From NCBI RefSeq assembly GCF_026410385.1, contig NZ_JAPMLT010000001.1, positions 372,001 through 436,000 on the forward strand: 64,000 nt of DNA. The letters are read 5' to 3'. This DNA comes from Tumebacillus lacus. Lineage in GTDB: Bacteria > Bacillota > Bacilli > Tumebacillales > Tumebacillaceae. The translations under genes were made by a program, and so were the position numbers. Shown one piece after another: positions 52,151 to 61,648 of this stretch; positions within the stretch are counted from its first letter, which is position 1; each line of letters starts with the position of its first letter. The notes under the pieces were generated by a model, which worked only from the letters and a program-made list of their open reading frames with translations, did no database searches and was not told where the DNA came from.

Positions 52151-53821
52151 GTGCACAAATCGATCGTCCTGATCCTGACCCTCGCCCTACTCTGCACATC
52201 GTGCGGCACGCGCGCGGCCGAGCCGGACACCTCCGCACGGATGCGCATTTCCCAGCAGACAACCCCCACCGGGCGGTACGTCATCCTGTTCAAAGATCGA
52301 AACGACCCCGCGCTCATCCAAAAATCCAGCGGGCAGCTCATCGATCACGTCGAGTCTCCGTATCTGCACATGATCACCGCGCTCCTCCCCGCTGCCGCCA
52401 TTCCTGTGCTGCGGGCAGACCAGGCGGTCGCAGCCGTCGAGCCGGACGTTGTGCAGGAGGTCAAGCCCCAGCACGTCGACTGGGGACACGCCAAAACACT
52501 CCTCCCGCAGGCCAACGCAGCCGGGCTGACCGGCAAAGGAGTGAAAGTGGCGGTGCTCGACACCGGCATCTCGTCTCATCCCGATCTGGTGCTGGCCGGG
52601 GGCGTATCCTGTGTCGAGTACACCTCCTCCTATGCGGATGACGACGGACACGGCACGCATGTGGCCGGTATCATCGCCGCGTTGAACAACGGGATCGGCG
52701 TCGTCGGTGTCGCACCGGATGCGCAGTTGTACGCGGTCAAAGTCCTCGACCAGACAGGCGAAGGATACACCTCCGACATCGTGGCCGGGATCAATTGGTG
52801 CATCACCAACGGGATGAACGTCATCAACATGAGCTTTGGCACCTACACCGGCTCCTACGCCATGACGATGGTCCTGCGTCAAGCGGTCGAAAACGGCATC
52901 CTCTGCGTCGCCGCAGGAGGCAACGAAGGCGACCCGGAGGGCGCCGGAGAGACGGTGAATTATCCAGGCCGCTATGAATCGGTGATCGCCGTCGCCGCGA
53001 CGGACGCGTACAACAGGCGCGCCCCCTTCTCGGCGTCAGGGTCGAAGATCGAACTGTCCGCTCCCGGTGTCAATGTGCTCAGCACCTATCCCGGCAACGA
53101 CTACGCCTATATGGACGGCACCAGCATGGCCGCCCCCTACGTGAGCGGGATCATCGCGCTGTGGAAGGAACGCTACCCCGACGCGACACCTGCCCGGCTG
53201 CGGCAGATCTTGCAGGGCACCGCACTCGATCTGGGCGCGGTGGGGCGCGATCCTTATTACGGCTACGGATTGGTGCAAAGCCCTGTCCTCTTTCGCGACA
53301 TCGCCGGACACTGGGCGGAACCGGAGATCCAATCCGCCTACGAACACGGTTGGCTGAGAGGCACTTCCCTGACGACCTTCACCCCAAACGGCTCACTCAC
53401 CCGTGCGCAGGCTGCCGTGATCTTGTCGCGAGCCTTGGCTCTGCCCCGCCTTGGAGGCGGCTCTCCCTTCGCCGATATCCCGGCGGGGCACTGGGCCCGA
53501 GATGAGATCGAACGCGCTTATCAAAACGGCGTCATGCAAGGGCTTGGCCCGATCACCTTTGCACCGAACGCTCCCGTGACAAGGGCACAGATGGCAGTGA
53601 TGCTCAGCCGGATCTTGAAATTGCCTGCGGACGAAACGTTGCCAAATCCCTATACAGATGTGTTTCCCGGCCATTGGTCGTATGCAGCCGTGCTCGCCGT
53701 GAGTGCCCAGAACATTTTTACCGGCATGACCGCGACCACGTTTGCCGGAGGGGACGTGCTGACGCGGGCGCAGTGCGCGACGCTGCTGAACCGGATCGCA
53801 GATCGGTTGCCGGCAAACTAA
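52151..53821 (+). CDS. Subtilisin-like protease (S8) with three SLH domains
   Basis: About 556 residues: export signal (1-25, with CTSC that may be lipidated), an I9-type propeptide (GRYVILFKDRND to VEPDVVQEVK), the S8 domain and three SLH domains (from about 375). The triad is complete: D137 in VAVLDTGIS, H167 in DGHGTHVAG and S325 in GTSMAAPYVSG. The start is GTG at 52151, with AAAGGAGA upstream. It is likely a wall-anchored protease that processes surface proteins, made together with the GH18-SLH protein. Confidence 0.94.
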   Translation: MHKSIVLILTLALLCTSCGTRAAEPDTSARMRISQQTTPTGRYVILFKDRNDPALIQKSSGQLIDHVESPYLHMITALLPAAAIPVLRADQAVAAVEPDVVQEVKPQHVDWGHAKTLLPQANAAGLTGKGVKVAVLDTGISSHPDLVLAGGVSCVEYTSSYADDDGHGTHVAGIIAALNNGIGVVGVAPDAQLYAVKVLDQTGEGYTSDIVAGINWCITNGMNVINMSFGTYTGSYAMTMVLRQAVENGILCVAAGGNEGDPEGAGETVNYPGRYESVIAVAATDAYNRRAPFSASGSKIELSAPGVNVLSTYPGNDYAYMDGTSMAAPYVSGIIALWKERYPDATPARLRQILQGTALDLGAVGRDPYYGYGLVQSPVLFRDIAGHWAEPEIQSAYEHGWLRGTSLTTFTPNGSLTRAQAAVILSRALALPRLGGGSPFADIPAGHWARDEIERAYQNGVMQGLGPITFAPNAPVTRAQMAVMLSRILKLPADETLPNPYTDVFPGHWSYAAVLAVSAQNIFTGMTATTFAGGDVLTRAQCATLLNRIADRLPAN

Positions 53822-53863
53822 AAGAGCCGCATCGTCACCTTCGACGATGCGGCCCTTTTCCCG
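53821..53863. terminator. Terminator after the SLH protease gene
   Basis: GCCGCATCGTC-ACCTTC-GACGATGCGGC followed by CCTTTT; on the minus strand it precedes a run of T as well. Confidence 0.85.
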
Positions 53864-53864
53864 T

Positions 53865-54041
53865 TCAACCCTTCTGGTCGCAGATCGGACATTTCCCATC
53901 CCGGTAGCTCTGCTCGCGGAGTTCGATCCGTGAGAGGGCGCGGCCGCCCTCCAGGCCGTTTACGTAGCCAATGCGGCGTCCGACCGAGTAGCCGACCAGA
54001 ATCGAAAGCAGCAACAGCAGCAAGATCACGCCTGTGCTCAT
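53865..54041 (-). CDS. Small membrane protein with C-terminal CxxC (58 aa)
   Basis: An N-terminal membrane helix (TGVILLLLLLSILVGYSVG) is followed by a basic and charged tail that ends GKCPICDQKG. The CPIC pair could bind metal or act in redox. AAGGAGGAG lies 5 nt before the ATG, which overlaps the UbiA-like stop as ATGA. It is the last gene of the four-gene operon and ends at a terminator shared with the SLH protease gene. I know of no family for it. Confidence 0.78.
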   Translation of the reverse strand: MSTGVILLLLLLSILVGYSVGRRIGYVNGLEGGRALSRIELREQSYRDGKCPICDQKG

Positions 54042-54649
54042 CCAGACTCCTCCTTCCGACCTCGCAGTTCCAGCCCGGTGAGCAGTGACAGCACGATATG
54101 CACGAGCGGCATCGCCAGCATCACTTCCACCGTGCGCAGCGGCGAGAGCAGCACCGCCGCCAACAGACAGATGAACATCAGGATCGTCACCTCGACCAGC
54201 CCGTACCGCAACACGAGATTGTTCTGACCGGAGCGGCGGTCCTTTTGCACATCCATCAGATCATCGAGCAACTGGATCATCCCCATCGCGCACACCGCCC
54301 ACACCGTCAGCCAAAAGCCGCCGACAAGAACAGAGAGCAGCACCGCGAGGATCGATTCCAACCAACCGGGCAACTGCGTCGGCATCCGTTCCCGCAGATC
54401 ATGGCCCATCCCGATCGCATAGGCGGCAAAGAACAGCGTCAACGCCACCTCCGGAGCCAAGGCCATCGCCAAGGCCAGCGAGACCAGCGCATACGGCAGG
54501 CAGGCCCGCCCGAGGCGGATCGCCAGCGTGTGCCGGCCGATGCACTGGTCGTACTCGATGTCGAGCCAGTCATCCATCAATTTGATCGTCAGTCCCGCCA
54601 GCACGATGCCGAGAGTCTCGACCAGCAGGCTAGACCAGACGCCAAACAT
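54038..54649 (-). CDS. Short UbiA-like prenyltransferase homologue
   Basis: A 203-residue membrane protein with about six helices. Two aspartate-rich motifs, DDWLDIEYDQ near residue 27 and DDLMDVQKDRRSG near 130, match the Mg-diphosphate sites of UbiA prenyltransferases. Ordinary UbiA enzymes have about 290 residues and nine helices, so this is a reduced version. GGAGGTGAAAG lies just before the ATG. It overlaps the GTPase gene by 20 bp and the CxxC gene by 4 nt. Substrate unknown; a polyprenyl or geranylgeranyl transfer is inference. Confidence 0.8.
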   Translation of the reverse strand: MFGVWSSLLVETLGIVLAGLTIKLMDDWLDIEYDQCIGRHTLAIRLGRACLPYALVSLALAMALAPEVALTLFFAAYAIGMGHDLRERMPTQLPGWLESILAVLLSVLVGGFWLTVWAVCAMGMIQLLDDLMDVQKDRRSGQNNLVLRYGLVEVTILMFICLLAAVLLSPLRTVEVMLAMPLVHIVLSLLTGLELRGRKEESG

Positions 54650-55238
54650 GTTCTTTCACCTCCCGGAACCCGTGGCGGTACAAAGCGGAGATCGGCAGCA
54701 GGTTTACCCCTTTTAACTCCTTTTCCAGCAAGCGAAACCCGCGCTGCCCCTCGGGCAGATCCGTCTTGTTGACGAGGCAGAGATACCCGCTTTTGCGCTG
54801 GCCGATCTCGGCGACCTGCTGGTCGAGCTCGCCCAGTTTGCCAAGCCCTCCTGCCCTGTGGATCTCCGGCGCGTCCACCATGTGCAACACACAGTCCGCC
54901 TGTCGCAGTTGTTCCAACGTTTGCGCCATCGCCTCGCGCATCTCGAGATCGGTCGGAATGCCGTCTGCCAGTCCCGTCGAGTCGGTCAGTTTAAACTCGC
55001 GCACCCCTTTGCCGCGCGGCAGTTCCAGCGAGATGGACTGCAGATTGCGCGTCTTGTGGATGCCGCCGCCCGACAGTTCGTGGCGGGCTTTGACCATGTC
55101 GTATTTGCGTTGACGGGTGGTGCCGTCCGGCAGTTGAAAGAGGACCTCCATGCGGGTCAACCCGAGATACTCGGCGAAGTTGATGCAAAAGATCGTCTTA
55201 CCGACGTTGGTACGGCCCACCAAAAGACAGTTCTTCAT
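54630..55238 (-). CDS. Small Era/TrmE-like GTPase
   Basis: About 202 residues forming a single G domain: P-loop GRTNVGKT (8-15), G3-like DSTG, and NKTD as G4; ISALY may be G5. An insert, FQLPDGTTRQRKYDMVKARH, lies between P-loop and switch regions. No extra RNA-binding domain is present. GGAGGG lies about 10 nt before ATG 55238. Its start lies 41 bp inside the AAA ATPase gene and its end 20 bp inside the UbiA-like gene, implying coupled translation. Role unknown; probably acts with its operon partners at the membrane. Confidence 0.85.
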   Translation of the reverse strand: MKNCLLVGRTNVGKTIFCINFAEYLGLTRMEVLFQLPDGTTRQRKYDMVKARHELSGGGIHKTRNLQSISLELPRGKGVREFKLTDSTGLADGIPTDLEMREAMAQTLEQLRQADCVLHMVDAPEIHRAGGLGKLGELDQQVAEIGQRKSGYLCLVNKTDLPEGQRGFRLLEKELKGVNLLPISALYRHGFREVKEHVWRLV

Positions 55239-56226
55239 CTCGGGGTCCCTCCTCGAAAACCAGATCATCCGGCTCGATCTTCATCAACTCGTCACGGGTC
55301 GGATTGCGCGCTTCCAGCAACCGCACCGCTTGCAGGCGCACCGCCCGCTCAATCACGTTGCGCACCATCCGCGCGTTGCTGAAGTTCCGTTTTCCCTGCT
55401 GCTGCGTCGAATTGCGCAAGTAGGTGCGCAATTTTGACGATGACTCCGGCGACAGTTTGTATTCCCGTTTGCGCAGCATCGTATCGGCGATCTGCATCAG
55501 CTCTTGCTCCGTATAGTCTTCGAAGTTCAGCACGATGGGAAAGCGGGAAGGCAAGCCCGGATTGGTGCGCAGGAATTGTTCCATTTCCGTGTCGTACCCG
55601 GCGAGAATCAGGACAAAATCGTTTTTGTGGTCCTCCATCGCCTTTACCATCGTGTCGATGGCCTCTTTGCCAAAGTCTTTTTCCCCGCCGCGAGCCAGGG
55701 AGTACGCTTCATCGATAAACATGATCCCGCCCAACGCCTTTTTGACGTGGTCGCGGGTTTTTTGCGCTGTGTGCCCGATATATTCTCCGACGAGGTCTGC
55801 CCGTTCGACTTCCACGAGATGACCTTTTGATAGTACGCCCATTTCACGCAAAAGTTTTGCCAAGATTCGCGCGACAGTCGTCTTCCCCGTTCCGGGGTTG
55901 CCTTTGAAGATCATATGCAACACGATCGGCTCGGTGGCGAGTTTCGCCTGCTGGCGTTTTTGCTGGATCTGGATAAACGCGTAGATCTCCTTCACCAGCG
56001 TCTTCACCTGCCGCAGTCCGATCAATTGATCCAGCTCATTCATGATCGACTGAAAGCGTTGTTTATCGGTCGGAGTCGAGCGGTGCGCATCGCGGAGGAT
56101 CGGCGTATGCGACCCATGCAGTTTGCGTAGTGCTTCATTCAAAGCCACCTCCCCGTTGCGGAACTGATCGATCACATCAACCGACGAGCCCCCGCCCCGC
56201 TGAGGCGGCCTTTGACCGCTCCTCAT
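55198..56226 (-). CDS. spoVK: SpoVK/CbbX-type AAA ATPase
   Basis: About 342 residues from ATG 56226 (GTG 56229 is an alternative with better spacing to GAGGTGG). Walker A is FKGNPGTGKTTVARILAKLL, Walker B GGIMFIDEAYSL, with sensor segment LAGYDTEMEQFL and arginine finger region NPGLPSRFP. SpoVK is a mother-cell sporulation protein; CbbX relatives remodel Rubisco. A short N-terminal helix precedes the AAA domain, as in SpoVK. It heads an operon with a GTPase, a short UbiA-like protein and a CxxC peptide, which is not the usual SpoVK setting. Confidence 0.88.
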   Translation of the reverse strand: MRSGQRPPQRGGGSSVDVIDQFRNGEVALNEALRKLHGSHTPILRDAHRSTPTDKQRFQSIMNELDQLIGLRQVKTLVKEIYAFIQIQQKRQQAKLATEPIVLHMIFKGNPGTGKTTVARILAKLLREMGVLSKGHLVEVERADLVGEYIGHTAQKTRDHVKKALGGIMFIDEAYSLARGGEKDFGKEAIDTMVKAMEDHKNDFVLILAGYDTEMEQFLRTNPGLPSRFPIVLNFEDYTEQELMQIADTMLRKREYKLSPESSSKLRTYLRNSTQQQGKRNFSNARMVRNVIERAVRLQAVRLLEARNPTRDELMKIEPDDLVFEEGPRDEELSFGGPYQRR

Positions 56227-56229
56227 CAC

Positions 56230-56682
56230 GTTGGCTTCCACCTCACTTTTTGAGAGATTGTTACAAGGTATGATGCAAGGGGTGAATGGGTGATTGCCCA
56301 AGGGGGATCTTTTAATCCCGTACCTTCTCTTCATTAAATAAGCATGAGACCAAGTTTGTCCTTTCAATGAATAAATATAAACATCGTCGCAGGACCGATT
56401 CGATGTGCCGCTCGCCTGTTTTATAAATGCCCTTACCGATTGCGTGCAACCGCTTTCAAGCGTGATCCCGCATGCTGACTGGTGTTGTGAGTTGTGCGAC
56501 ATTCAATTTAACGCTTTATCACGATCCAGAGCTACTGAATTGAAACTATTCAAAAATATTCATTCCACCATAAAAATATTCGGAAAATTAGTTGACAGAA
56601 AGTTTTGGTATGGTGTAGATTTCTTGCAAGGGCGACACAAAAACAAAAAAAACGCCCTCGAACAAAAGGGAGGAATTACCAA
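56230..56682. other. Intergenic region between spoVK-like and protease genes
   Basis: About 450 bp, AT-richer than the flanks, holding divergent promoters. TTGACA at 56592-56597 with TAGATT at 56616-56621 (18-bp spacer) may serve the protease. On the minus strand CATACCTT near 56260-56270 loosely resembles a sporulation -10 box. No coding frame is convincing. Confidence 0.5.
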
Positions 56683-58275
56683 ATGAACAAGAAAGTCATC
56701 ACCACCCTTGTGCTGTCCTCGATGGTTGCTTCGGCACTGTCGATGAACGCAGGCGCCGCAAGCGACAAGCAAGTCCTGAAAAACGAGACGGGTCACGTGC
56801 ACAACGTCGTCGGCAAACTCGGCAAAGTATCGGGTGCCACCGCTGATGAACGCGCACTGAAAGCTCTCGACAAAGTCAAAGGCGACTTTGGCTATGCTCA
56901 GGCAAACGGCCACTTCAAAGTGACCAAGTCCCACAAGGACGACAACGGTGTCTCGCACACCAAACTGGCTCGCGTGATCGACGGCATCCCGGTCTTTGGC
57001 GGCGAGATGATCGTCCACGAGAAAGACGGCAACGTCCAAGGCGTAACCGGCAGCTACAAAGATCTGGCTCCGACCGCTAAAAAAGCGTCGCTCTCCTCTG
57101 CTGAAGCGATCAAAAAAGCTGTGGCAAGCACCGGCTTCACTGGTGAGCTGACCGAAGAGGCTCAGGCGAAACTGGTGTTTGTCCCGAAAGCGGACAAGGC
57201 AGTTCTCTCCTATGAAGTATCCGTTCGCTACATGGATGAGACTCCGGGCAACTGGTCGATCTTCGTCAATGCGGTTGACGGCTCCATCGTCGATTCGTTC
57301 AACCGTGTGGAATACGCCAACCACACCCTCGTCAAAGCCAAACCGGGCGGCGGCACCACGCCGACCACCGGCACCGCTGCTGTCGGTACCGGCACCGGCG
57401 TTCTGGGCGACACCAAGACGTCCCTGAACACCATGCTCAGCAACGGCACCTACTACCTGCAAGACAAGACGAAAGCTACGTCTGTCCAAACCTACGACTA
57501 CGCGAACAGCACTTCCAGCAAGACGCTGATGAGCGACATCGACAACGTATGGGATACCAGTGTCCAGCGTGCAGGCGTTGACGCTCACTACTACGCTGGC
57601 AAAGTATACGACTACTACTTCAACGAGCACAACCGCAACTCGTACAACAACAACGGCGCGACCCTCGTGTCCGGCGTTCACTACTCCCGCAGCTACAACA
57701 ACGCGTTCTGGAACGGTTCGCAAATGACCTACGGCGACGGCGACGGCGTGACCTTCATCGCTCTGTCCGGCGCATATGACGTTGTCGCGCACGAACTGAC
57801 CCACGCAGTCACCGAATACACCTCCGGTCTCGTGTACCAGAACCAATCCGGTGCACTGAACGAGTCCTGGTCCGATGCGATGGCGGCTGTCATGGACAGC
57901 GACGACTGGCTGATCGGCGAAGACGTCTACACCCCGGGCAAGGCAGGCGACGCTCTGCGTTCGATGTCCAACCCGAGCGCGTACGGCGATCCGGAGCACA
58001 TGAACCAATTCGTGAACACGACCTCCGACAACGGCGGCGTGCACACCAACTCCGGCATCCCGAACAAAGCGTTCTACAACTTCGCAACGGCAATCGGCTC
58101 CCGTTCGATCGCAGGCAAGGTCTGGTACACCGCTTCCCGCGACTACATGACCTCCTCGACCAACTTCTCGGGCGCACGCGCAGCCACCCTGCAAGCGGTA
58201 GCAGCTCTGTACGGCACGTCTTCCTCCTACTACACGGCTCTCCAAACCGCTTGGAGCAACGTAGGCGTGAACTAA
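56683..58275 (+). CDS. Thermolysin-like neutral metalloprotease (M4)
   Basis: About 530 residues: signal peptide (to about NAGAAS), FTP and PepSY-type propeptide (to about 225), mature M4 protease. The zinc site is HELTH at 370-374, with the third ligand Glu in GALNESWSD near 394, and the catalytic His in DNGGVHTNSGIPN. It is secreted, calcium-stabilised and digests proteins, usually in late growth. AAAGGGAGGA lies 8 nt before ATG 56683. Strong C-ending codon bias points to high expression. It has its own terminator. Confidence 0.97.
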   Translation: MNKKVITTLVLSSMVASALSMNAGAASDKQVLKNETGHVHNVVGKLGKVSGATADERALKALDKVKGDFGYAQANGHFKVTKSHKDDNGVSHTKLARVIDGIPVFGGEMIVHEKDGNVQGVTGSYKDLAPTAKKASLSSAEAIKKAVASTGFTGELTEEAQAKLVFVPKADKAVLSYEVSVRYMDETPGNWSIFVNAVDGSIVDSFNRVEYANHTLVKAKPGGGTTPTTGTAAVGTGTGVLGDTKTSLNTMLSNGTYYLQDKTKATSVQTYDYANSTSSKTLMSDIDNVWDTSVQRAGVDAHYYAGKVYDYYFNEHNRNSYNNNGATLVSGVHYSRSYNNAFWNGSQMTYGDGDGVTFIALSGAYDVVAHELTHAVTEYTSGLVYQNQSGALNESWSDAMAAVMDSDDWLIGEDVYTPGKAGDALRSMSNPSAYGDPEHMNQFVNTTSDNGGVHTNSGIPNKAFYNFATAIGSRSIAGKVWYTASRDYMTSSTNFSGARAATLQAVAALYGTSSSYYTALQTAWSNVGVN

Positions 58276-58297
58276 TCCGGCAACCACACGTTTCAAA

Positions 58298-58341
58298 TAA
58301 AAAGGAGGCAGCCTTCCCTGTGCGGAAGGCTGCCTCCTTTC
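58298..58341. terminator. Terminator after the neutral protease gene
   Basis: AAAGGAGGCAGCCTTCC-CTGTGC-GGAAGGCTGCCTCCTTT, a 17-bp perfect stem. Confidence 0.92.
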
Positions 58342-58446
58342 TGTTTCCGCTATCTCATGCCATCATTTACTATTTACGTTTGTGTAGGTTTATGTCTGGT
58401 TAAGTCGAATATAACCAAACAAACGAATGATGGAGGTTTTCTCTAC

Positions 58447-60123
58447 ATGACGCTTGGTCAGAAGATACTCGCTTTTTTCTCCGTCCTGTTGCTCTTGGTA
58501 GCCGGGATCGGCGCGTTTAGTCAGTATGGAATCATGGCATTTGAAACGCAGGTGGAACGGTCGATCACGCAGGAATTGCCGATGATGATGTCTTATGAAA
58601 AATTGCGCTTTACCGTGGCGGATCGGATGGCTCTGACTCGCGCGTATGTGTTGAGCGGTGAAGAGAATTTAAAAAACATCTTCCGAGCAAATAAAGAAGA
58701 GAGCCAGGCCATTTCCCAAGAGTTAATGAAGCGAGGTGTCTCCCAAGAGATACAAGCTCTGCTCCAGCAGGACGCAGCGTGGAGCAAACTGGTGGAAGAA
58801 AAGGTATTCCGCGTCTATGACAGCGGGGACAAAGAGACGGCCACCACGATGGTCATGACCGAGGTGATCGTCCAAGGCGTGCCGTTGATCGACGGGTATT
58901 CCAAGGCAGTTCTCGACCTGGAAAATCAAATGAAGGCCAACGGAGCCAGCATGTTGGAGCAAGGCAAGCAGCTCTCGATGACCAACCTGATCCTCTCCCT
59001 CGCCGTGCTGGCGTTTGGGATCGGGATCGCCATCGTCTTCACCCGCATGCTGGTCAAGCCGATTTTGGCCGTGGTGGATCGGTTGCGTCTCGTCGCAGCA
59101 GGTGATCTGAGCCAAGACGAGATGACGGTGCGATCCCGTGATGAGATCGGTCAATTGGTAAAGTCGACGAACAGCATGGTCCAAAATTTGCGCCATCTGG
59201 TCCAACAGGTCGGGGCAACGTCCGAACATGTCGCATCGTCGGCCGAGCAGCTCACGGCGAGCGCGGAACAAACCTCTCAAGCCACTGAGCACATCGCAGA
59301 GTCCGCACAGTCGATGGCGGCCGGCAGCGAGCAACAGATGTCGCTCGCAGAACTGAATGTCGGCACGATGGAAGAGATGTCCCTTTCCATCCGGCAGATC
59401 GCCGGCGTGACGCAACAGGTGACGGAAAACGCCATGACCGCCACCGAGAACGTCCGCATCGGCAACCAGTCGATTCAGACCGCCATCTCGCAGATGAATT
59501 CGATCTCGCAGACGATGACCGAACTCGAACACTCCGTCAAAGGACTCGGCGAGCGTTCGCAGGAGATCGGCCGCATTCTGGAAGTCATCACGGGGATCTC
59601 CACCCAGACCAACCTGCTCGCCTTGAACGCTGCCATCGAGGCGGCCCGTGCCGGAGAACACGGCAAAGGGTTTGCCGTCGTGGCCGATGAAGTGCGCAAA
59701 CTGGCCGAACAGTCCAATCAGGCCGCGCAGCAGATCGCCACGCTGATCTCCTCCATCCAGGCGGAGACGCTGACGGTCGTGGACTCGATGGCAGACGGCA
59801 CGCAAGAGGTCACTCGCGGGTTGCAGACTGTCAATCTGGCAGGCGCCTCGTTCAAACAGATCCAGCACTCGATCCAAGCTGTAACCGACCAGATCCAAGA
59901 AGTCGCCGCTTCCACCCGGCAACTGTCCGTCGGCTCGGAACAAGTGGTCTCCACCATGCAGTCGATGGCGATGAACACGCAGAACGCCGTTTCGTCGACG
60001 CAAAATGTGTCGGCCGCGGCAGAAGAACAACTCGCCTCGATGGAAGAGGTCGCCGCTTCTTCGGAAGCTCTGGCGCAGTTGGCAGGCGAACTGCAAGAAC
60101 TGATCAAGCAATTCAAAATATAA
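58447..60123 (+). CDS. Methyl-accepting chemotaxis protein
   Basis: About 558 residues: TM1 (about 5-27), a four-helix-bundle sensor (about 30-180), TM2 (about 183-205), HAMP, and a cytoplasmic signalling hairpin with the conserved tip [20 protein letters not shown] and [20 protein letters not shown]. It would transmit ligand binding to CheA/CheW. GGAGG lies 10 nt before ATG 58447. It is a lone gene; TGGTTA (58397-58402) and TAACCA (58412-58417) form a small dyad upstream that may be regulatory. Confidence 0.95.
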   Translation: MTLGQKILAFFSVLLLLVAGIGAFSQYGIMAFETQVERSITQELPMMMSYEKLRFTVADRMALTRAYVLSGEENLKNIFRANKEESQAISQELMKRGVSQEIQALLQQDAAWSKLVEEKVFRVYDSGDKETATTMVMTEVIVQGVPLIDGYSKAVLDLENQMKANGASMLEQGKQLSMTNLILSLAVLAFGIGIAIVFTRMLVKPILAVVDRLRLVAAGDLSQDEMTVRSRDEIGQLVKSTNSMVQNLRHLVQQVGATSEHVASSAEQLTASAEQTSQATEHIAESAQSMAAGSEQQMSLAELNVGTMEEMSLSIRQIAGVTQQVTENAMTATENVRIGNQSIQTAISQMNSISQTMTELEHSVKGLGERSQEIGRILEVITGISTQTNLLALNAAIEAARAGEHGKGFAVVADEVRKLAEQSNQAAQQIATLISSIQAETLTVVDSMADGTQEVTRGLQTVNLAGASFKQIQHSIQAVTDQIQEVAASTRQLSVGSEQVVSTMQSMAMNTQNAVSSTQNVSAAAEEQLASMEEVAASSEALAQLAGELQELIKQFKI

Positions 60124-60211
60124 GCGCAGCCCTCTGCTATACGGGGCAAAGGCATCGATGCAACCCATCCCGTTCTGCACCGGGCAAGCGGTCACACGCA
60201 TCCCTCTCATC

Positions 60212-60252
60212 AAAAAAGACGCCTCACCGACGTATCGGAGGGCGTCTTTTTT
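60212..60252. terminator. Bidirectional terminator between MCP and MFS genes
   Basis: AAAAAAGACGCC and GGCGTCTTTTTT form the stem between convergent genes. Confidence 0.85.
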
Positions 60253-60268
60253 CTGTCCATCAGGTATT

Positions 60269-61504
60269 CTACGGCGTATGCAGATGTTTCGATCTCTGGA
60301 CGGTAAACAGCTTGCGGGTGGCGAGCACACCTGCGAAGCTGACGGCCAGCACCAAGGCCAACACCAGCAGCGCGGTATCCACGCCCGAGAAGGCCACGAC
60401 CTGGGTCGCCATCCCGATCATCAGCACGCGCATGCCCATCCCGGCTGCGTTGAAGAAGCTGTTGACCCGGCCCATTACGTGGTTCGGTACCGTTTCCATC
60501 ATGATCGTGTTGCGCGCCACCCGCGTCCCGGAGTTGCCCCAACCGTTGAGGATCTTCACCGCGAGAAAGACGCCGACGATGGGAAACGCATAGATCAGCA
60601 ACACCGACGCGGTGAACGTGAGAAATGTGACGATCACTGTCCCATACGAGCCAAAACGTTGGATCAAAAACGGGATCGTCAACCCGGCCAACACCGCGCC
60701 GACCGCGTAGATCATGTCGGACGCGCCCAGCACGGACGCGGTGCCGTGCAGGATGCTCTGCACGTACACCGGGTACAGATAGTTGCCGAGCATCACGCCG
60801 ACGAACGGCATCAGCGTACATAGGAAGAAGACGGTGAGCAACGGCTTTTGCTTCAGATAATGAAAACCCTCGCCGATGTTGCGCCACATGGATACGTTAG
60901 CTGCCGCAGAACCTGCAGTCTCGGCACTTCGTTGGTACGGGATCAGAAGAAAGAGAATAAATCCGGCCGCATACGTCAGCGCATCGGCCAGCAAGATCCA
61001 TGAGAAATCAATTCGGTCGATCAGCAGACTCGCCAGCCCCCCGGCAATCATCGAAGCCGACTGGTTTTGCACTTCCAGCACGGAGTTGAGCGCTTTGTAC
61101 TGGTCGCGGGAGAAGATCTCCTGTGTAAACGCAAACTGCGTCGGATAGTGCATGGAATAGTACAGCGATCCACCGAAATAAATCAGGATTAACTGCCAAG
61201 TCTCATAGTGCCCGGCGATCAATCCCCACAGGGCAAACACGATCATAAACGTGCCGCCGACGATTTCACTGCCGAGCAGCAGCGTCTTTCGTGAATAACG
61301 GTCGATCAAAGCGCCCATGTACGGGGAGAAAAAGAACAGCGCCGCCGTCGTCGCCAACGTGGTATAACCAAAGATCGCGTCCCCGCCGTCGCGGGTGACG
61401 AACAGCCACGGGATGCCGATCATTGTGATACCGGACCCCACAGAAGAAAATAAGTTTGCAAAGATCAAAAAAGCCATTCGCCGATCTTTCATCAACGACC
61501 ACAT
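60269..61504 (-). CDS. MFS transporter, multidrug or siderophore exporter type
   Basis: A 411-residue protein with twelve helices. The loop 2-3 signature reads YMGALIDRYSRKTLLL, and MHYPTQFAFTQEIFSRDQYKALN is typical of the MFS_3 group that includes macrolide and enterobactin exporters. It is not closely similar to the other MFS gene in the window. ATG at 61504 has GGGGAGTG upstream. Divergent from the PhzF-type gene; the substrate is unknown. Confidence 0.88.
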   Translation of the reverse strand: MWSLMKDRRMAFLIFANLFSSVGSGITMIGIPWLFVTRDGGDAIFGYTTLATTAALFFFSPYMGALIDRYSRKTLLLGSEIVGGTFMIVFALWGLIAGHYETWQLILIYFGGSLYYSMHYPTQFAFTQEIFSRDQYKALNSVLEVQNQSASMIAGGLASLLIDRIDFSWILLADALTYAAGFILFLLIPYQRSAETAGSAAANVSMWRNIGEGFHYLKQKPLLTVFFLCTLMPFVGVMLGNYLYPVYVQSILHGTASVLGASDMIYAVGAVLAGLTIPFLIQRFGSYGTVIVTFLTFTASVLLIYAFPIVGVFLAVKILNGWGNSGTRVARNTIMMETVPNHVMGRVNSFFNAAGMGMRVLMIGMATQVVAFSGVDTALLVLALVLAVSFAGVLATRKLFTVQRSKHLHTP

Positions 61505-61648
61505 CGTGTGTCACTCCCCTTTGACTTCCATTTTACCCCTCTTAGCAAAACTTTCAATACATTTATGTATAAAAAATGCCCCTTCCCTAAAAAATGCCAT
61601 CGCGGTATAGTGGACGTACAGACAGACAAAAAAGGAGCGATCAAAACA

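Noticed and set aside
56560-58296. Minus-strand open frame of 578 codons opposite the neutral protease gene
   Set aside because: Val/Gly/Arg-rich shadow caused by strong codon bias of the protease gene; the protease has full catalytic motifs.
58387-58420. Sigma-D (chemotaxis) promoter before the chemoreceptor gene
   Set aside because: GTCGAATAT only loosely resembles GCCGATAT and there is no TAAA at the right distance.
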